NCBI GenBank assembly: GCA_937890835.1
Contig: CALADF010000039.1
Span: 1 to 6,428 of the forward strand
Direction of reading: 5' to 3'
DNA from: an uncultured bacterium
GTDB lineage: Bacteria > Actinomycetota > Coriobacteriia > Coriobacteriales > Eggerthellaceae
DNA: 6,428 bases
The notes under the pieces were generated by a model. It was not told the DNA's origin. It did no database searches and worked only from the letters and a program-made list of their open reading frames with translations. Each line of letters begins with the position of its first letter. Within the stretch, counting starts at the first letter, position 1. A program made the translations under genes and the position numbers. Shown one piece after another: positions 4,627-6,428 of this stretch.

Positions 4627-6312
4627 ATGACCGACCAAAACCAACCCGTCCCGGGGTCGCAGGACTATCCGCTGCACTCCGAGAAGACCATCGGCGATTA
4701 CTTCCGCGATCAGGTTGCCATCGATCCCGATCATGAGTTCGTCGTCTATCCCGACCGCGATCTGCGCTGGACTTACGCCGAGTTTGACGAGCGCACCGAC
4801 AACCTCGCCAAAGGCTTGCTTGCCATCGGCATGAAGCCGGGCGATCATCTGGGCGTATGGGCGCGCAACATTCCCGACTGGCTCACCTTCATGTACGCGA
4901 CCGCGAAGATCGGCGTCGTCATGGTCACGGTGAATCCCGTCTACAAAAGCCATGAGCTCGACTACGTGCTCAAGCAGTCCGACATGAAGGCGTTGTGCGT
5001 CATCGACGCGTACCGCGACGTCGACTACATCAAGATCATCCGCGATCTGGTGCCCGAGTCGCTCGAGCAGCAGCGCGGGTATCTCGATAGCGAGAAGTTC
5101 CCCTGCCTCAAGAACCTCATCTACATGGGGCCGGAGAAGCATCGCGGGTTTTACAGCGTTCCGGAGCTGATGCTGCTCGGTCAGCATCAGCCCGAGGATT
5201 CCCTCGAGCGGGCGCGTGAGCAATTCGACAACAACGACGTCGTCATGATGCAGTACACCTCTGGGACCACCGGGTTCCCGAAAGGCGTCATGCTGACGCA
5301 CCGCAACATTTTGAACAACGGCTTCTACATCGGCGAGGGCCAGCGCCTCGGCGCGCCTGATCGCGTGACGCTGCCCGTGCCGTTTTTCCACTGCTTCGGC
5401 TGCGTGCTGGGTGTGATGGCGTGCTTGACGCATCGTTCCACGATGATCATCGTGGAGGACTTCAACGCGGAGCTCGTTCTGCAGGCGATTCACAAGGAGC
5501 GTGCGACCGCCGTGTACGGCGTCCCGACCATGTTCATCGCCGAGCTCAACCATCCCGACTTCGACAAGTTCGACCTGTCGAGCTTGCGCACCGGCATCAT
5601 GGCGGGAAGCCCGTGCCCGCCCGAGACCATGCGCGAGGTCATGGATCGCATGAACATGCGCGAGGTCACTATCTGCTATGGTCTGACCGAGACCAGCCCG
5701 GTGTTCACGCAGACCTCCGCCGATGACGATATCGAGCACAAATGCGAGACGGTCGGGCGCAAGCACCCGCCCGTGGACGTGCGCGTGATCGATCCGTCGG
5801 ACGGGCATATCTGCGGTCCGGGAGAGCCGGGCGAGCTGTGCTGCAAAGGCTACAACGTCATGAAGGGCTACTACAAGATGCCCGAGGCGACTGCTGAGGC
5901 CATTGACGCGGACGGGTATCTGCACTCCGGTGACTTGGGCATGGTCGACGAGGACGGCTATTACCGCGTGACGGGCCGCATTAAGGACATGATCATCCGC
6001 GGTGGCGAGAACGTCTACCCGCTCGAGATCGAGAACTTCCTGCTCGGCATGCCGGGCGTGCTCGACGCGCAGGTGATCGGCATCCCCGACGCCAAATACG
6101 GCGAGATCGTCGGTGCGTTCATCCGCACGCGCCCGGGTTACGAGGACATGACCGAAGAGGACGTGCGCGAGTGGTCCATCCCGCGTATCGCGCGCTACAA
6201 GGTGCCCAAGCGCGTCTTCTTCGTCGACGACTTCCCCATGACCCCGTCCATGAAGGTGCAGAAGTTCAAGCTGCGCGAGATGGCCGAGGAACTGGTGGCT
6301 GCGGGCAAGTAG
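4627..6312 (+). CDS. AMP-forming acyl-CoA ligase (fatty-acid CoA synthetase type)
   Basis: This ANL-superfamily enzyme activates a carboxylic acid with ATP to an acyl-adenylate and then to the CoA thioester. At 561 residues it is normal length, with no signal peptide or membrane segment, so it should be cytosolic. Motifs in order: P-loop YTSGTTGFPKG (210-220), YGLTETSPV (from 351, the A5 motif), SGDLG with D436, and YRVTGRIKDMIIRGGENVYP around R451 (the A8 hinge). PMTPSMKVQKFKLRE carries the expected catalytic Lys at K543. The usual TGK/SGK there reads SMK, so the glycine before the lysine is Met; the lysine remains. The sequence resembles medium/long-chain fatty acyl-CoA synthetases more than acetyl-CoA synthetases, but aromatic or steroid acids cannot be excluded. 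It is the second gene of the operon with the XRE/cupin regulator. A possible partner is the enoate-type reductase upstream, in a separate transcript. Confidence 0.93.
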   Translation: MTDQNQPVPGSQDYPLHSEKTIGDYFRDQVAIDPDHEFVVYPDRDLRWTYAEFDERTDNLAKGLLAIGMKPGDHLGVWARNIPDWLTFMYATAKIGVVMVTVNPVYKSHELDYVLKQSDMKALCVIDAYRDVDYIKIIRDLVPESLEQQRGYLDSEKFPCLKNLIYMGPEKHRGFYSVPELMLLGQHQPEDSLERAREQFDNNDVVMMQYTSGTTGFPKGVMLTHRNILNNGFYIGEGQRLGAPDRVTLPVPFFHCFGCVLGVMACLTHRSTMIIVEDFNAELVLQAIHKERATAVYGVPTMFIAELNHPDFDKFDLSSLRTGIMAGSPCPPETMREVMDRMNMREVTICYGLTETSPVFTQTSADDDIEHKCETVGRKHPPVDVRVIDPSDGHICGPGEPGELCCKGYNVMKGYYKMPEATAEAIDADGYLHSGDLGMVDEDGYYRVTGRIKDMIIRGGENVYPLEIENFLLGMPGVLDAQVIGIPDAKYGEIVGAFIRTRPGYEDMTEEDVREWSIPRIARYKVPKRVFFVDDFPMTPSMKVQKFKLREMAEELVAAGK

Positions 6313-6359
6313 CCTCAGCGCATTCGTCGCGTCCTGTTCGGCTGGTTTCGACTTCAATC

Positions 6360-6374
6360 AAAAGCGCCCCCGCG
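6360..6374 (+). terminator. Possible ascending arm of the CoA-ligase terminator, cut by the right IS
   Basis: AAAAGCGCCCC (6360-6370) starts 47 nt after the ligase stop codon and ends 4 nt before the IS tip at 6375. A-run plus GC-rich arm is what the first half of a bidirectional terminator looks like, but no matching arm follows before the IS. The complementary arm GGGGCGCT is found beside the other IS tip at 74-81. The ligase transcript may therefore run into the IS, antisense to its transposase. Only half of the hairpin is visible. Confidence 0.35.
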
Positions 6375-6428
6375 TGAACTAGACCCCAAAAGTTGGACGG
6401 TCAAATAAAGTTCTCAAGCGGCGCTCAT
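6375..6428 (-). mobile_element. 3' (right) end of the same IS, inverted copy (right copy)
   Basis: Starting with TGAACTAGACCCC, this 54-nt stretch is the reverse complement of 15-68 with one mismatch. The element continues beyond the window. On the minus strand the transposase stop codon is at 6425-6427, so its transposase points left, toward the CoA-ligase gene. The two copies are thus convergent with their 3' tips facing inward. Near-identity suggests recent spread or gene conversion between copies. Confidence 0.72.

Noticed and set aside
4612..6357. 581-codon open frame on the minus strand opposite the CoA-ligase gene
   Set aside because: Its product is rich in His, Val, Asp, Ala and Arg with no recognisable domain, as expected for the mirror frame of a GC-rich gene. 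The plus strand has a complete family match.
69..6374. Target-site duplication joining the two inner IS flanks
   Set aside because: The bases next to the tips (GAGAC on the left, CGCG on the right) do not match directly or inverted. Any duplication must be checked at the outer ends, which are not in the window.
1..6428. CRISPR array, tRNA, rRNA or phage genes
   Set aside because: No short regularly spaced direct repeats, no tRNA-like cloverleaf or rRNA-like sequence, and no phage-type protein were seen. The only recurrent long repeat is the inverted IS end.

Overview
The window is high-GC bacterial DNA with strong Shine-Dalgarno sites (AAGGAA, AGGAGG) before its main genes. The mix of a leucine-biosynthesis gene, a BaiCD/FadH-type iron-sulfur flavin reductase, a helix-turn-helix/cupin regulator and a fatty-acid-type CoA ligase suggests an anaerobic gut actinobacterium of the Eggerthellaceae/Coriobacteriia type. 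That placement is an inference from gene content and composition, not from a marker gene.

Layout: (1) 1-68 is the 3' end of an IS3-family (IS150-like) insertion sequence, with the last codons of its transposase. (2) 69-208 is the leuA leader and 209-1729 is leuA (2-isopropylmalate synthase). (3) 1730-1944 is a 215-nt intergenic stretch with several inverted repeats. (4) 1945-3894 encodes one flavin enoate-reductase-type polypeptide cut in two by an in-frame TAA at 3112-3114. The front half is the FMN barrel plus a four-cysteine cluster motif; the back half is the FAD/NAD(P)H module, with a GTG 3 nt after the stop. (5) 3904-3941 is a 10-bp-stem terminator. It is followed by a regulatory stretch holding a palindrome, a -10-like box, a possible 16-codon upstream ORF and an 8-bp hairpin. 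(6) 4037-4615 encodes an XRE/cupin regulator and 4627-6312 an AMP-forming acyl-CoA ligase, 11 nt apart and almost certainly one operon. (7) 6375-6428 is a second copy of the same IS end in opposite orientation.

The two IS copies therefore face each other with their 3' ends inward, enclosing about 6.3 kb of metabolic genes. They share 53 of 54 terminal bases. Next to each one, 4-5 nt away, lies one arm of the same GC-rich octamer (GGGGCGCT), as if each IS had landed in the loop of a terminator hairpin.

Functionally, leuA belongs to branched-chain amino-acid synthesis and has no visible link to the rest. The CoA ligase and the split enoate-type reductase could act one after the other on an unsaturated acid (activation, then C=C reduction), with the XRE/cupin protein as local regulator. 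They are separated by a terminator, so this link is only a hypothesis. The most notable features are the split reductase, the facing IS ends with half-hairpins, and the dense regulatory stretch before the XRE/cupin gene.
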